Of a DNA stretch of 64,000 nucleotides, positions 38,751-50,763 are shown one piece after another (positions within the stretch are counted from its first letter, which is position 1; each line of letters begins with the position of its first letter). The translations under genes and the position numbers were made by a program. The notes below the pieces were generated by a model. The model was not told the origin of the DNA, searched no databases, and saw nothing but the letters and a program-made list of their open reading frames with translations. The DNA comes from Tragulus kanchil (Eukaryota > Chordata > Mammalia > Artiodactyla > Tragulidae): positions 71,637,001 to 71,701,000 of the forward strand of contig JAIOJX010000028.1 in assembly GCA_022376925.1 (NCBI GenBank), written 5' to 3'.

Positions 38751-38768
38751 TACAACTCCCATCATGCT
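38749..38768 (+). promoter_or_regulatory. ZNF143/THAP11 (SBS-type) site
   Basis: 'cctacaactcccatcatgct' closely fits the ACTACAANTCCCAGNATGC-type element found just upstream of many CpG-island start sites. It sits in the centre of the CpG-rich region. Confidence 0.7.
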
Positions 38769-38927
38769 CCACCCGGGCTGCGCAGATCTCTGCTGGGAGG
38801 CGGCAGTTCGCCCCGTCACCCGTGTTCACGCCTCTTTAGTACTTCTTTCTGTGCCTCAGGCATTTTCGGAAACTCCTCAATCCCGTCACAAACGCCAGCA
38901 CGGCGGAGGACGCACTAAGACCTCTGA

Positions 38928-38938
38928 GGGGGCGTGGC
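38928..38938 (+). promoter_or_regulatory. SP/KLF GC-box-like site
   Basis: 'gggggcgtggc' matches the GC/GT-box core GGGCGTGGC in the CpG-rich region. Confidence 0.45.
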
Positions 38939-38943
38939 TCCGG

Positions 38944-38952
38944 GCCGGAAGC
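38944..38952 (+). promoter_or_regulatory. ETS/GABP-like site
   Basis: 'gccggaagc' contains the CCGGAAG core used by GABP/ELK factors at CpG-island promoters. It lies 7 bases before the X-box-like sequence. Confidence 0.5.
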
Positions 38953-38959
38953 GCCTCCG

Positions 38960-38973
38960 GTTGCCGGGGGAAC
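38960..38973 (+). promoter_or_regulatory. RFX X-box-like site
   Basis: GTTGCC, spacer GG, GGGAAC: two half-sites of the RFX consensus GTNRCC-N(0-3)-RGYAAC with one mismatch in the second half. RFX factors drive ciliary genes, and ARL6/BBS3 is a ciliary gene, so the position is meaningful. Binding is an inference. Confidence 0.5.
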
Positions 38974-39096
38974 GCCACGCGCCGAGGCGCCTGCCTAGCC
39001 CCTGATGCTTGGGCTGAGGCGTAGGCTATCCGCTCGCCCGACTCGTGGAGGCGGTTTCGCTCTGGACCAGGCATCGTTCCTATGGAGGCTTAGCGA

Positions 39097-39102
39097 GGTA
39101 GG
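39097..39102 (+). other. ARL6: Candidate 5' splice donor of the ARL6 non-coding exon 1
   Basis: 'gcgag|gtaggc' at 39097 is a reasonable donor in the CpG-rich stretch. A second candidate, 'ccag|gtatct', lies at 39210. The first coding exon has its own acceptor at 43191, so an untranslated upstream exon must end in this area. Which donor is used cannot be decided here. Confidence 0.4.
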
Positions 39103-39585
39103 CTGAGTGCGCCCCAGCGGATTCCCACCTCGGAGACGGAGACGAGCGAGTGCGACCGTTCCTGGTCTTCAGCAGCTCCCGGGCCTGCAAGACCGCCCTC
39201 AAAGACCAGGTATCTCCCCAAAGCCAGTGTTTGCATCCGGCGCCGCCGCCGGCCCCCAGCCCCCGCCGGTTTTAAAACTGCTTTTCCTCACGGTTTTCAC
39301 TCCGGATTGTTGTTTCTGATGAGTTAGAACTAGAGAAGAAATGGGCTGGGGAGTTCAGAAAACTCACTGAATTGCTTTGGGTGAGTTTTTCATTAGATGG
39401 TTTTAACGCTGCCAAGTTTGGGCCTCAGTTTGCTGTGTGGAAAGTGCAATTGAACTTTCATCGTCAAAAACTTAAAGTTGGATAAAACTGTTTATTGGGG
39501 GTAGTAAGAATGTGCTATATAATCCACCCTTGGAACGTTTTGAAAGTTACAAAGTACCACTCGTGGTGTTTCTTTCTCTTGACCA

Positions 39586-39603
39586 CTCTCTCTCTCTCTC
39601 TCT
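39586..39603 (+). repeat. (CT)n microsatellite next to an acceptor-like CAG (copy also at ~40697-40713)
   Basis: A CT run directly followed by 'tgcagcc', which looks like a polypyrimidine tract plus 3' splice site. It could serve as an acceptor for a minor ARL6 5' UTR exon, but no evidence beyond the motif exists. Confidence 0.5.
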
Positions 39604-39684
39604 GCAGCCTACCTTCCAAGCTCTTAACTTAAAAATACTTTTCCGGCAACAAGTTTAAAAAAAATCCTTTAGAATGCTGTTTCT

Positions 39685-39800
39685 GGGACTTCCGTGGTGG
39701 TCCCGTGGTTGAGACTCCACGCTTCCGCTGCAGGGGCTACAGGTTCCATTCCTGGTTGGGCATGTCACGAGCGCAGCCATGAAAGAGAGAAAGAAAGCAG
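39685..39800 (+). mobile_element. CHR-like tRNA-Glu SINE fragment, copy 1
   Basis: 'gggacttccgtggtggtccc', 'tggttgagactccacgcttc', 'gctgcaggggctacaggttc' and 'cattcctggttggg' match the older ruminant CHR-type SINE head. The 3' part is short and diverged. Confidence 0.7.
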
Positions 39801-40795
39801 TTTCTCATATAACAGTCAAGGAAATTGGGTTGTCTGGTGTGGAGAGAGAGGAAAACAGTAAAATAGGAACCTGGAACGATATATCGGAGCCAGATTGTGT
39901 ATAAGTTTAAAATCTATGCCTGAAAGTTTAGACTTTATTCTAAAAGCCAGCAATTCTCAATAGTGACTCTTAAGTCACAAACACTGAGTAAATTTTTAAA
40001 ATACAGGTGCCCTGATTCTATCTTGGAAATACTAATCCAAATAACTGACTCCAGTGTCAAACCGGGGTTGAGAGTTACGGCCATAGCGGGAGGGAGCTAC
40101 AGGAAACTTTAATTCTCTCTCCTTCTGTGCACCCAGGTCACAATTAATGTTGAGTGACTTAAACTGTTATCTGTTATTTTCTTGCTTCATACGTGCAAAA
40201 GATAAATTTATAAAAATGTCTGATTACTAAGAAATGGAACCACATATAAAGCTATGGGAAAGTTGTTTATAAAGCAACGTCAATAAATGCAATTCTGTCT
40301 TTTAGAACAGCTGGCTGAGCTTTTAAATTGTGTGTCCCAAAGCATTTCAGTAACAAGCATCAGGTGTTTGATAATCCAAGGAAAGGGGATGGTTTGCCCC
40401 AGCCCCGCCGGTTTTAAAATTTTTAGTTTCATCTTTTTCATGAGTTAGAACTAGGGGCTGGGAGTTCAGAAAACTCACTGAATTGCTTTGGGTGAGTTTT
40501 TCATTAGATGGTTTTAACGCTGCCAAGTTTGGGCCTCAGTTTGCTGTGTGGAAAGTGCAATTGAACTTTCATCGTCAAAAACTTAAAGTTGGATAAAACT
40601 GTTTATTGGGGGTAGTAAGAATGTGCTATATAATCCACCCTTGGAACGTTTTGAAAGTTACAAAGTACCACTCGTGGTGTTTCTTTCTCTTGACCACTCT
40701 CTCTCTCTCTCTCTGCAGCCTACCTTCCAAGCTCTTAACTTAAAAATACTTTTCTGGCAACAAGTTTAAAAAAAATCCTTTAGAATGCTGTTTCT

Positions 40796-40908
40796 GGGAC
40801 TTCCGTGGTGGTCCCGTGGTTGAGACTCCACGCTTCCGCTGCAGGGGCTACAGGTTCCATTCCTGGTTGGGCATGTCACGAGCGCAGCCATGAAAGAGAG
40901 AAAGAAAG
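40796..40908 (+). mobile_element. CHR-like tRNA-Glu SINE fragment, copy 2 (D11)
   Basis: Same fragment as at 39685-39800, carried by D11. Confidence 0.7.
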
Positions 40909-41502
40909 CAGTTTCTCATATAACAGTCAAGGAAATTGGGTTGTCTGGTGTGGAGAGAGGAAAACAGTAAAATAGGAACCTGGAACGATATATCGGAGCC
41001 AGATTGTGTATAAGTTTAAAATCTATGCCTGAAAGTTTAGACTTTATTCTAAAAGCCAGCAATTCTCAATAGTGACTCTTAAGTCACAAACACTGAGTAA
41101 ATTTTTAAAATACAGGTGCCCTGATTCTATCTTGGAAATACTAATCCAAATAACTGACTCCAGTGTCAAACCGGGGTTGAGAGTTACGGCCATAGCGGGA
41201 GGGAGCTACAGGAAACTTTAATTCTCTCTCCTTCTGTGCACCCAGGTCACAATTAATGTTGAGTGACTTAAACTGTTATCTGTTATTTTCTTGCTTCATA
41301 CGTGCAAAAGATAAATTTATAAAAATGTCTGATTACTAAGAAATGGAACCACATATAAAGCTATGGGAAAGTTGTTTATAAAGCAACGTCAATAAATGCA
41401 ATTCTGTCTTTTAGAACAGCTGGCTGAGCTTTTAAATTGTGTGTCCCAAAGCATTTCAGTAACAAGCATCAGGTGTTTGATAATCCAAGGAAAGGGGATG
41501 GA

Positions 41503-43368
<1,866 letters not shown>

Positions 43369-43825
43369 TAATTTTCTTTGAAAGAAAGCTTATGGAGGAT
43401 TATTTTGTCATTATAACTGCATTTCGTGTTATGAAATGTTGTTAAAGTTTGTGGAACCTTAAAATAATATTGAGCCGTAATTTGCAATGTGTTTTATGCT
43501 GGTAGGTACGTAAATCTTGACTATTTAAATTGGAATATTTTCTAAATGTCTTCTTGTCAGAAGATCTTCAAAAATTTGTGGAGTTTACTTTCAGGTAGCA
43601 TTGCCTTCTTTTTGACTTTCTCTTTGCAAAGAGGAGCAAAACAACGGAAAAGGTGAATCACTTTTAAAGGTTTTATGGATAATTAGACAGTTTTCCAAGA
43701 GTGTAATATGCTTATTGGTAGTAGCAGTCATTTCAGTCATAAGTAAATACATGAACATAGTATTTAAATAACTGAAATGTATATAAAGGTAGTACATTCA
43801 CCACATAATGTGTGAGTTAAAATTG

Positions 43826-43951
43826 TGCTCAGTCGTGTCCAACTCTTTGCAACCCTATGGACTGTGGCCTGACCGGCTCCTCTGTCCATGGGATTTTCCA
43901 GAAAAGAATACTGGAGTGGGTGGCCATTTCCTTCTTCAGGGGATCTTCTCT
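43826..43951 (-). mobile_element. Bov-A2-type SINE, partial
   Basis: Antisense Bov text: 'tgctcagtcgtgtccaactc', 'tatggactgtggcctgaccg', 'ctctgtccatgggattttcc', 'aatactggagtgggtggcc' and 'ggggatcttct'. The tRNA-side end is missing. Confidence 0.8.
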
Positions 43952-44393
43952 ACATAACAGTGGACTACATAAGATTAAGGCTTCTTTTTCTGTTATCTCA
44001 AAAACTCCAAAAAAAATATTCCAAAGCTGATATGGCAGCTGCATGATCCAGGCATCTTCCATCTTTCTTCTCTGCTATCCTTAGTGCCTGATTTTGTTCA
44101 AGAGCCTCAGAATCTCCACACGGCCAGCTTAGTTAACTATCCTACCTGTATTCTAAGTCACAGGGATGAGAAGAGAACAAGGCAAAAGAATAAGCCTTCC
44201 TGCTAAATAAGCCATCTTTAAAGAGCTTATCCAGAAGCCCCAGTTAATGACTCTTTCACCTCACTGGCTACTCCTATCTGTAAATGAGGCTGGATTTTTT
44301 TTTTTTTTTTGTAAGCAGGACATATTGTTGCTTCCATTAGTAATAGGGGTCTTGGTTGTTTAATCAACAACAACAACAACAAAAAAAAAAAGA

Positions 44394-44567
44394 GTGACTT
44401 CCCTGGTGCCTCAGTGGTAAAGAACCTGCCTGCCAGTGCCGGAGATGTGAATTGAAATTGCTGTGTTGGGAAGGCCCCTTGGAGAAGGAAATGGCAACCC
44501 ACTCCCTGGCAGACTACAGTTCATAGACGCAGAGTCAGACACAACTTAGCCAGTAAACAACAACAAA
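44394..44567 (+). mobile_element. Bov-tA-type SINE
   Basis: Sense head 'gtgacttccctggtgcctca', 'gtaaagaacctgcctgcc', 'cttggagaaggaaatggc' and 'gcagagtcagacacaactta'. It is flanked by (caa)n on both sides, which may be its target site. Confidence 0.8.
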
Positions 44568-45414
44568 GTGTGAAAGAACAGGAGGGTGGATATTGGGTAA
44601 ACTGCTAACATTTACAGTTGTAAGTACTTTTATCTAGGTAAAAACCATTAGTCAATGAGTGGAATATGTTCAGTGAAAAAATATATGGCCTGCATACAGA
44701 TCAAGTTAAAATTAGAGCTGATGCTCTTTATGACTGAATGGCTGGAGAATAGGAAGAATTGTTCGTAAATGTGGTAATTGAAGGTAGACTTCATTGCCTC
44801 CAAACAGTGTTTCAGATAGGGCAGAATGAGCACTCTTACTGATCCGCCCTTCTGGACAACTTCAGTTGTACTTCTGTTTAGTTTGAGATTACTCTAGAAT
44901 TACAAAAATGACATTATTTCTTTACTTCTGGTCAGCATGCCCTTCTACATGAAAGAGTTTGGCATGTGAAAACAACTAAGTGCTGGTGTGTTTTCAGATG
45001 GCAGTTAGTTTGAAATGGATAGGATAAGAAGTTGAGAATGAAGTTGAAATTTAATTTACGTGTTTTAAGGGGCTCCCCAATCATGTTGGAAATCAGCTGA
45101 GATCAATGTGCTAAAGCGAGGAAGAGAGAGAGAAAAAAAAGAAAATGTTGTTTCCATTTCACAAACTGAGAAGTCCCCCCACTTCCCATGAAGAGAAATA
45201 AATTTATAGAGGGGAAATAGAGTAGCTAAAACTGTAATTTTAATGGAGTTTTCTCTATATGAAAACAAGGAAAAGGAGATAAGAACAGGTTAAAAAGTAC
45301 ATAGTCATTGAAGTCTGTCTGCTGACCTTGGTGTTTATTAAGAAATTTCTGTGGCAGTCCTTAAGAGGAAGATATAGGAAGCTACCCAGTTGAATGGGGT
45401 CCAAATTGAATTTA

Positions 45415-45669
45415 AAGGAAGTTTTGTTTTTTTTAATTTTGACCTTTTTTATTGGTCCTTTATTTATTTCTTTATTTTCATCTGTCTTTATTCTCTGGCC
45501 TGTGTGGGCGTCCCATCGCAGTGGCCTCTCTTGTTGCAGAGCACTGGCTCGTAACTGGACACACCAGTCCAGCTGCTCCGTGGCACATGGGATCTTCCTG
45601 GGCCAGGGATCAAACCAGTGCCTCTTGCACTGCAAGGCGGACTCTACCCACTGGACCACCAGGGAAGCC
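45415..45669 (-). mobile_element. Young tRNA-Glu-type SINE without C-rich block, copy 1
   Basis: Minus-strand element with 'ggcttccctggtggtccag' (reverse of 45649-45667), 'ggtttgatccctggccc', 'gcaacaagagaggccactg' and 'tggtccaataaa'-type text, but no C-rich block. Direct repeats 'ccaaattgaattta' at 45401-45414 and about 45670-45683 mark the insertion. Confidence 0.83.
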
Positions 45670-46517
45670 CCAAATTGAATTTAGAGAACCATACCCAGCT
45701 GTGCTTGGGTCTATAATTAGTTCCACGAAACAGCTGTCATCAGATCATCCTGGGCTAATACTTAAGAAACTTACTGACTAGTGACCTACACTTCTGCATT
45801 GAGGGAGCAAAATTATAAGGAAGTTCAAAATTATAAGGTCCTGCTCTGTAGGAGATATTTCCATTTTTCTCAACATTAAGGAATATCTTCAAAAGTTATT
45901 TTTTGTTGTTGTTAACAGTAGTCTCAAAATTTAAGTACAAAATGATTGAAACCGGAGCCACAGTTAATAGCACCCATGTGGACTAGCCCCCGGTGCTCAG
46001 ATTGGCAGAAATGACGAAGAACAAAACAGAAATTACATTGTCTCTTTCCATCATCCCCAACAGTATAGTGATCTTCTGTCCCAAGACATAGTTATTACCT
46101 TAAGAAAATCTTCTTTGATATGGATGGGAAAGAAGTTGAGATGAAGTTGAAATTTAATTTACGTGTTTTAAGGGGCTCCCCAATCATGTTGGAAATCAGC
46201 TGAGATCAATGTGCTAAAGCGAGGAAGAGAGAGAGAAAAAAAAGAAAATGTTGTTTCCATTTCACAAACTGAGAAGTCCCCCCACTTCCCATGAAGAGAA
46301 ATAAATTTATAGAGGGGAAATAGAGTAGCTAAAACTGTAATTTTAATGGAGTTTTCTCTATATGAAAACAAGGAAAAGGAGATAAGAACAGGTTAAAAAG
46401 TACATAGTCATTGAAGTCTGTCTGCTGACCTTGGTGTTTATTAAGAAATTTCTGTGGCAGTCCTTAAGAGGAAGATATAGGAAGCTACCCAGTTGAATGG
46501 GGTCCAAATTGAATTTA

Positions 46518-46772
46518 AAGGAAGTTTTGTTTTTTTTAATTTTGACCTTTTTTATTGGTCCTTTATTTATTTCTTTATTTTCATCTGTCTTTATTCTCTG
46601 GCCTGTGTGGGCGTCCCATCGCAGTGGCCTCTCTTGTTGCAGAGCACTGGCTCGTAACTGGACACACCAGTCCAGCTGCTCCGTGGCACATGGGATCTTC
46701 CTGGGCCAGGGATCAAACCAGTGCCTCTTGCACTGCAAGGCGGACTCTACCCACTGGACCACCAGGGAAGCC
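46518..46772 (-). mobile_element. Young tRNA-Glu-type SINE, copy 2 (D12)
   Basis: Same insertion as at 45415-45669, with the same target-site repeats, offset 1103. Confidence 0.83.
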
Positions 46773-48302
46773 CCAAATTGAATTTAGAGAACCATACCCA
46801 GCTGTGCTTGGGTCTATAATTAGTTCCACGAAACAGCTGTCATCAGATCATCCTGGGCTAATACTTAAGAAACTTACTGACTAGTGACCTACACTTCTGC
46901 ATTGAGGGAGCAAAATTATAAGGAAGTTCAAAATTATAAGGTCCTGCTCTGTAGGAGATATTTCCATTTTTCTCAACATTAAGGAATATCTTCAAAAGTT
47001 ATTTTTTGTTGTTGTTAACAGTAGTCTCAAAATTTAAGTACAAAATGATTGAAACCGGAGCCACAGTTAATAGCACCCATGTGGACTAGCCCCCGGTGCT
47101 CAGATTGGCAGAAATGACGAAGAACAAAACAGAAATTACATTGTCTCTTTCCATCATCCCCAACAGTATAGTGATCTTCTGTCCCAAGACATAGTTATTA
47201 CCTTAAGAAAATCTTCTTTGATATGGATGGGAACAGCTTTCTTCTCTAAACATTATTGTTCATTTGTTTGGGGCAGAAGGGGAAGGAGACAGCCTGAGCT
47301 CAGTCAACCATCTTGAAATATTCTAAAATCCCAATTTCAGACTAGTCCTGTGAAGGACTTGCTGACTCTGCCTAATACAGGATACTTAATCAGGGAGAGA
47401 TCTCAGAACACCTGGGCATGCAGCCAGTAAGTGAGGCTTTTTAATCAATCTTCTTTTGTTTTCCACCATACCCACCTTTCTGCTACCTCTGGTGAATTGT
47501 GGAACTAGCCTAGACCAGCTCCAGGTTATTTTTAAGGGGATCACCTAATTTCTGACACCACTTCCTAAGCCTTAATCTATAGGCAGAACAAGTGACCTCT
47601 ACATTTGGAGAGCAGAGTAAGTTGCTTTGCTTAAAAAAATAAAATAAATAAAAACTACTTGGTGATTATGGCCGAGAAGACACTTGAAATGAGACCTCTC
47701 AAAGTCCCCAAGCCTCTGACACACAGAACTTGCTTCCTCTCTACCTTTGAACCCAAGAGAAGTCTCTTGGGATCTACATCCACTATGAGAAATATTTTTA
47801 ATGAATTAAAGTGAATAGTAGAAATCTACAACCCTCTATTAGGAAATGTCTTACAAAAGAGATTACAGATCTCTTTTCATACTAAAATAGTCTAATCCTT
47901 TTTTTTAGATAAAATCAGTTTCTAGATAACTTGATACTTCCTGAACCCAAACTTGTTTTTAATATTAAACAGTCCTGATGTTTATTTGTTGTTAATATAT
48001 AGAGGTTGCTGATCTTTTCTAAGCTGCTAAGGAGAAAGAAGAGGTGCATTTTCACCTGATAACTTTCCAAGTACCTGGTCTTAGCGTCATATTAAGAGAT
48101 GTGCTCTATTAATGCCTTTCTTTTAAAATTCCCAGTTTTGCCCCACTCCCTAACATAAATGTTCTGATTCTATCATATGATCCACTTTTATATTTTTAAC
48201 ATTTAAAATAGTCTGAAATTACCTCACATATTCAGTTAATAAATTGTTTATTAAATTTTTCCTCATCATAAAATTAAATTCTGTAGATCTTACATTGCTA
48301 AA

Positions 48303-48415
48303 TGTTGTTGTTGTTGTTTAGTGGCTAGGTTGTGTCCAACTCTTTGTGACACCGTGGACTGTAGCCCACTACGCTTCTCATCCATGGGATTTCCCAAATA
48401 CTGAGAATATTTCTT
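48303..48415 (-). mobile_element. Bov-A2-type SINE fragment, copy 1
   Basis: 'ttagtggctaggttgtgtcc', 'aactctttgtgacaccgtgg', 'actgtagcccactacgcttc' and 'tccatgggatttcccaaata' form one antisense Bov-A unit, incomplete on the right. Confidence 0.75.
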
Positions 48416-48431
48416 AGTAGTTTTGTACAAA

Positions 48432-48768
48432 TTTTTTTTTTTTTTTTTTTTAAGATTTATTTATTTATTTATTTTGGTGGGGGTGGGGGGGGGGGGGGGG
48501 GGAGCAGGCGGGCCACTTCTATTGGTCTTTCATTTGTCCATTTTCATCCATCTTTGTTCTTTGGCCCACGTGGGCCTCCCATCGAGGTGGCCTCTGTTGT
48601 CACAGAGCACTGGCTCTGGGCGCATGCACTCCAGAGCTCTGGCTCGGTAATTGGACACATCAGTCCAGCCACTCCGCAGCACGTGGGATCTTCCCAGGCC
48701 AGGGATTGAACCGGCGCCCTTTGCACTGCAAGGTGGTGTCCTTACCCACTGGACCACCAGTGAAGCCC
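48432..48768 (-). mobile_element. Young tRNA-Glu-type SINE, copy 1 (D13)
   Basis: T-run, 'aagatttatttatttattta' (the reversed (aaat)n tail), the G-rich block (reverse of the C-rich block), 'ccacttctattggtctttca', then the body and the reversed tRNA head ending 'ggaccaccagtgaagccc'. The G-run in the block is abnormally pure in this copy. Confidence 0.85.
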
Positions 48769-49402
48769 TGGGGTTTTAATTTTCATTTTTAGCAGGGAAT
48801 GGCCAAAACTTTGAACCCAAGCCAGAAGCTTGCTTCCTCTCTACCTTTGAACCCAAGAGAAGTCGCTTGGGATCAACATCCACTATGAGAAATATTTTTA
48901 ATGAATTAAAGTGAATAGTAGAAATCTACAACCCTCTATTAGGAAATGTCTTACAAAAGAGATTACAGATCTCTTTTCATACTAAAATAGTCTAATCCTT
49001 TTTTTTAGATAAAATCAGTTTCTAGATAACTTGATACTTCCTGAACCCAAACTTGTTTTTAATATTAAACAGTCCTGATGTTTATTTGTTGTTAATATAT
49101 AGAGGTTGCTGATCTTTTCTAAGCTGCTAAGGAGAAAGAAGAGGTGCATTTTCACCTGATAACTTTCCAAGTACCTGGTCTTAGCGTCATATTAAGAGAT
49201 GTGCTCTATTAATGCCTTTCTTTTAAAATTCCCAGTTTTGCCCCACTCCCTAACATAAATGTTCTGATTCTATCATATGATCCACTTTTATATTTTTAAC
49301 ATTTAAAATAGTCTGAAATTACCTCACATATTCAGTTAATAAATTGTTTATTAAATTTTTCCTCATCATAAAATTAAATTCTGTAGATCTTACATTGCTA
49401 AA

Positions 49403-49515
49403 TGTTGTTGTTGTTGTTTAGTGGCTAGGTTGTGTCCAACTCTTTGTGACACCGTGGACTGTAGCCCACTACGCTTCTCATCCATGGGATTTCCCAAATA
49501 CTGAGAATATTTCTT
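49403..49515 (-). mobile_element. Bov-A2-type SINE fragment, copy 2 (D13)
   Basis: Same fragment as at 48303-48415, offset 1100. Confidence 0.75.
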
Positions 49516-49531
49516 AGTAGTTTTGTACAAA

Positions 49532-49868
49532 TGTTTTTTTTTTTTTTTTTTAAGATTTATTTATTTATTTATTTTGGTGGGGGTGGGGTGGGGAGGGAGG
49601 GGAGCAGGCGGGCCACTTCTATTGGTCTTTCATTTGTCCATTTTCATCCATCTTTGTTCTTTGGCCCACGTGGGCCTCCCATCGAGGTGGCCTCTGTTGT
49701 CACAGAGCACTGGCTCTGGGCGCATGCACTCCAGAGCTCTGGCTCGGTAATTGGACACATCAGTCCAGCCACTCCGCAGCACGTGGGATCTTCCCAGGCC
49801 AGGGATTGAACCGGCGCCCTTTGCACTGCAAGGTGGTGTCCTTACCCACTGGACCACCAGTGAAGCCC
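49532..49868 (-). mobile_element. Young tRNA-Glu-type SINE, copy 2 (D13)
   Basis: Same insertion as at 48432-48768. The G-rich block reads 'ggtgggggtggggtgggga', nearer the family pattern than copy 1. Confidence 0.85.
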
Positions 49869-49960
49869 TGGGGTTTTTTTTTTAATTTTCATTTTTTAGC
49901 AGGGAATGATGATTGATAGCATCAAGGATATAATCTTCAGCAGATCTAATAAAACTTACC

Positions 49961-49985
49961 AAAAAAATAAAATAAAATAAAATAA
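49961..49985 (+). repeat. (aaaat)n simple repeat (copy also at ~51038-51062)
   Basis: A short AAAAT-type pentamer run within AT-rich intron, duplicated with D14. Confidence 0.7.
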
Positions 49986-50470
49986 AACTTACCAAATAGG
50001 GTCTCTGTTGGAAATCTTGTTTAGTCTTGCTGATGTTGGTCTATTGTTGGTCTGTCTCATATGGCCTAATCCACCTAGGTAATAATTCCTGTGCTCTTTC
50101 CTTGCTTTATAAGCATTCCCTGTCCAATTTAGAGAATTATCAAATTATTTGTTCCTGGATAGAGAAGAGGGAAATTAATCAGTGAAGACTATTTCAGAAT
50201 TCTTTAGAGGAAAATGAATCACCCTTGAATCTGAAAGTACCAGCTCACATATCTTGTCCTGTCCTAATTAATTTGTGGAGTTCCTTTTTAATTACCTTCC
50301 AGTGGAACTTTAGAAGGGAAGGGAAGAAAAAGTTGATTAATTTTTTCCCCGTTAAGATAGCAAATTAAAGGGTAGCTTCTAGGGAAACAAAAGAAGTTTG
50401 TGAAGAAGGTGACTGTGGACAGGCTAGGCCAATTTCTTACTACAGTTCAGTGATTAGAATTACAGTTCAA

Positions 50471-50732
50471 GGGCTTCCCTGGTGGTCCAGTGGGTAAGGA
50501 CACCACTGCCTTGCAGTGCAAGAGGCGCCGGTTGGATCCCTGGCCTGGGAAGATCCCACGTGCCGCGGAGCGGCTGGACCGATGTGTCCAATTACCGAGC
50601 CGGAGCTCTGGAGCGCATGTGCCCAGAGCCGGTGCTCTGCGACAACAGAGGCCACCACGATGGGAGGCCCACAGGGGCCAAAGAACAAAGCTGGATGAAA
50701 ATAGATAAATGAAAGACCACTAGAAGTGGCCC
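50471..50732 (+). mobile_element. Young tRNA-Glu-type SINE, broken copy
   Basis: Full head and body starting 'ggcttccctggtggtccag', cut at 'tagaagtggccc' by the D14 junction. It lacks the C-rich block, tail and right-hand target-site repeat that its twin at 51548-51856 has. Confidence 0.85.
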
Positions 50733-50763
50733 AACCCAGAACAAAGCTGGTAATGAAAAACGA

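Larger units (their letters stand above)
38480..39270 (+). promoter_or_regulatory. ARL6: CpG-rich promoter region of ARL6
   Basis: The only long GC- and CpG-dense stretch in the window, directly upstream of ARL6 on the same strand and without a clear TATA box. It contains binding-site-like motifs for ZNF143, NRF1, an ETS factor, an SP/KLF factor and an RFX factor. This is the usual make-up of a housekeeping or ciliary gene promoter. The start site is not visible from sequence; it is probably between about 38.77 and 39.09 kb. Long open frames through this region reflect GC content, not genes. Confidence 0.8.
39258..41502. repeat. Tandem duplication D11 (~1.11 kb unit)
   Basis: Copy 1 is about 39258-40392 and copy 2 about 40399-41502. 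The offset is 1142 at the left edge and about 1108-1111 further in, because copy 2 lacks some 30 bases near its start. One substitution is visible ('ttttccggcaac' against 'ttttctggcaac'), as is 'agagagaggaaaac' against 'agagaggaaaac'. The left edge takes in the last bases of the CpG-rich ARL6 promoter region. Confidence 0.9.
45028..47233. repeat. Tandem duplication D12 (~1.103 kb unit)
   Basis: Copy 1 is 45028-46130 and copy 2 is 46131-47233, offset 1103. Apart from 'gttgagaatgaag' against 'gttgagatgaag' at the start, the copies appear identical. It lies in the first ARL6 coding intron and carries one young SINE per copy. Confidence 0.93.
47729..49909. repeat. Tandem duplication D13 (~1.10 kb unit)
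   Basis: Copy 1 is about 47729-48801 and copy 2 about 48829-49909, offset 1100. Differences: 'gtctcttgggatctac' against 'gtcgcttgggatcaac', a G-run of 17 or more at 48485-48502 where copy 2 reads mixed G/T/A, and T-run lengths at the end. Filler 'gccaaaactttgaacccaag' lies at 48802-48821. Confidence 0.9.

Noticed and set aside
38315..38839. A 174-codon open frame, with several overlapping ones, in the CpG-rich region upstream of ARL6
   Set aside because: GC-rich DNA has few stop codons. The peptide is low in recognisable structure and open frames exist on both strands, so it is a promoter by-product.
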